A DNA stretch of 7,234 bases from DATELY01 sp035276085 (lineage in GTDB: Bacteria > Pseudomonadota > Gammaproteobacteria > Steroidobacterales > Steroidobacteraceae): positions 1 through 7,234 of the forward strand of contig DATELY010000303.1 of assembly GCA_035276085.1 (NCBI GenBank). Reading direction: 5' to 3'. Made by a program: the position numbers and the translations under genes. Below, one piece after another: positions 6,653-7,234 of the stretch. The notes beneath the pieces are model-generated. The model was not told the DNA's origin and did no database searches. It saw only the letters and a program-made list of their open reading frames with translations. Position 1 is the stretch's first letter; each line of letters opens with the position of its first letter.

Positions 6653-6735
6653 GCTTGTGCTGCCGCACTTCGGTATTCTAAGATCATGCCAGTGGTACAC
6701 AGAATACTAAAGTGTCCCACAGCAGCAGCACAAGC
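6653..6735. repeat. Long imperfect inverted repeat in the divergent control region
   Basis: The outer arms GCTTGTGCTGC (6653-6663) and GCAGCACAAGC (6725-6735) are perfect 11-bp reverse complements. Further in, CACTTCGGTATTCT (6666-6679) is the reverse complement of 6701-6714 at 12 of 14 positions. The arms differ by a six-base length change between these blocks, so the whole is a degenerate inverted repeat of roughly 30-base arms around a 21-base centre. It may be a pair of inverted operators or the footprint of an old small palindromic element. Confidence 0.55.
6692..6720. promoter_or_regulatory. Candidate operator copy B: 29-bp imperfect dyad upstream of the receptor
   Basis: GTGGTACAC (6692-6700) and GTGTCCCAC (6712-6720) are reverse complements at 8 of 9 positions around an 11-base centre, a size and shape typical of sites for dimeric TetR-family regulators. 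It sits 49 bp upstream of the receptor ATG and contains the best copy of the motif that recurs at 6619 and 6666. Assigning it to the cluster's own TetR protein is inference. Confidence 0.5.
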
Positions 6736-6769
6736 TGCGCTACAACAAAGCCCATCACAGGGGAACCGC

Positions 6770-7234
6770 ATGAAATCTCAGCATCGCTCCAAGGCTCGGC
6801 CGATACGCACGTGGAACTCGGCCTTGCTTCTCGCACTCTGCACCATCGGCGCGGCTCGCGCCGCGGATGATCCGAGCAATACTGAGGCACAGCGCTCTGA
6901 TGAGCGCCTGGAAGAGGTCGTGGTGACGGCGCTGAAGCGCGGCGAGAATCTTCAGGATACTGCTGCGTCGATCTCCGCCGTGTCGGGTGAGGCACTGATG
7001 GATCGAGGTCTGGTCAACCTCGCGGACCTCTCGAAGGCGGTGCCCAACCTCAATTGGGGAGAGCACTTCGGCACCACGATGATCACGATTCGCGGTGTCG
7101 GCTCCACGGTGGATTCCGGCATTACCGAGCCCACCGTGGCGATGTACGTCGATGGTGTATTCATTCCGCGTTCCACGATGTCCACGTTGCGCGCGGTCGA
7201 CCTGCAACGCGTGGAAGTCCTGCGCGGACCGCAA
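6770..7234 (+). CDS. TonB-dependent receptor, 5' part (signal peptide, TonB box, plug start); continues at base 142
   Basis: These are the first 155 codons of the receptor described at 1-1914. The ATG at 6770 follows a good Shine-Dalgarno (AGGGGAA). Residues 1-31 form a Sec signal peptide: basic start, hydrophobic SALLLALCTIGA, and AARA before the mature protein. The TonB box is EVVVTA (49-54), followed by the plug: LKRGENLQDTAASISAVSGE, then the IRGVGS turn and the YVDGVF motif. The frame is still open at the last base. Its final 47 codons are the 141 bases repeated at the window start, so codon 156 is at 142-144 and the whole protein would have 745 residues. If the window is one unit of an array, or two paralogues flank the module, this could instead be the start of a separate, nearly identical copy. 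Confidence 0.93.
   Translation, partial: MKSQHRSKARPIRTWNSALLLALCTIGAARAADDPSNTEAQRSDERLEEVVVTALKRGENLQDTAASISAVSGEALMDRGLVNLADLSKAVPNLNWGEHFGTTMITIRGVGSTVDSGITEPTVAMYVDGVFIPRSTMSTLRAVDLQRVEVLRGPQ
7094..7234. repeat. Terminal direct repeat, right copy (identical to 1-141)
   Basis: Right-hand member of the exact 141-base end repeat. Overlapping it on the left copy gives a 7,093-bp closed unit. Confidence 0.95.

Larger units (their letters stand above)
6598..6769. promoter_or_regulatory. Divergent promoter/operator region between the epoxide-hydrolase-like gene and the receptor
   Basis: This 172-bp stretch has no convincing gene and is more AT-rich than its surroundings. It must hold the promoters for both outward-facing genes. 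Three related motif copies and two overlapping inverted repeats fill it (see the separate entries). The receptor start at 6770 is preceded by AGGGGAA (6759-6765), a good Shine-Dalgarno. The minus-strand gene has GAGG (6608-6611 on +). I could not pick out convincing -35/-10 boxes by eye. Confidence 0.6.

Noticed and set aside
6598..6771. N-terminal extension of the epoxide-hydrolase-like protein up to 6771
   Set aside because: The extra residues run through the motif-filled control region and have no family counterpart; the ATG at 6597 has a better site and the right length.
1..7234. Plasmid origin, CRISPR array, tRNA or rRNA genes, insertion-sequence ends
   Set aside because: I scanned for iterons, DnaA-box clusters, regularly spaced repeats, RNA genes and transposase motifs on both strands and saw none.

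Overview
This 7,234-base, GC-rich window looks like one complete assembled contig from a Gram-negative proteobacterium. A TonB-dependent outer-membrane receptor and the catabolic style of the genes fit sphingomonad-, Caulobacter- or Steroidobacter-like bacteria; the taxon is inference only. The first 141 bases (1-141) are repeated exactly as the last 141 (7094-7234). With the overlap counted once, the sequence closes on itself as a 7,093-bp unit. In that unit the receptor gene, split between the two ends, becomes one in-frame 745-residue protein. The unit is either a circle or one repeat of a tandem array. I see no replication, partition, mobilisation or resolvase gene, so an ordinary plasmid is not the favoured reading.

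Layout, read from the divergent control region: the TonB-dependent receptor (6770-7234 continuing at 1-1914, +), a cytoplasmic molybdopterin oxidoreductase of the DMSO-reductase superfamily (1970-4141, +), a TetR-type regulator (4193-4813, +) and a Rossmann-fold dihydrodipicolinate/2,4-diaminopentanoate dehydrogenase-like protein (4891-5991, +). The gaps between them are only 50-80 bp. A limonene-1,2-epoxide hydrolase-like NTF2-fold protein (6172-6597, -) faces away from the receptor and towards the dehydrogenase-like gene.

Two intergenic stretches hold more than spacer. The 180 bp between the convergent genes (5992-6171) carries, on the minus strand, a roughly 30-codon remnant of a tyrosine recombinase (site-specific integrase) C-terminus, interrupted by a stop, plus perfect hairpins. 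The 172 bp between the divergent genes (6598-6769) carries three related copies of a CACTTTAGTATTCT-like motif and a long imperfect inverted repeat. It is the obvious place for the cluster's regulator to bind.

Taken together this looks like a self-contained uptake-and-catabolism module. The receptor would import a substrate across the outer membrane. The molybdenum enzyme, the dehydrogenase-like protein and the epoxide-hydrolase-like protein would transform it, and the TetR protein would sense it. The substrate cannot be read from the sequence.
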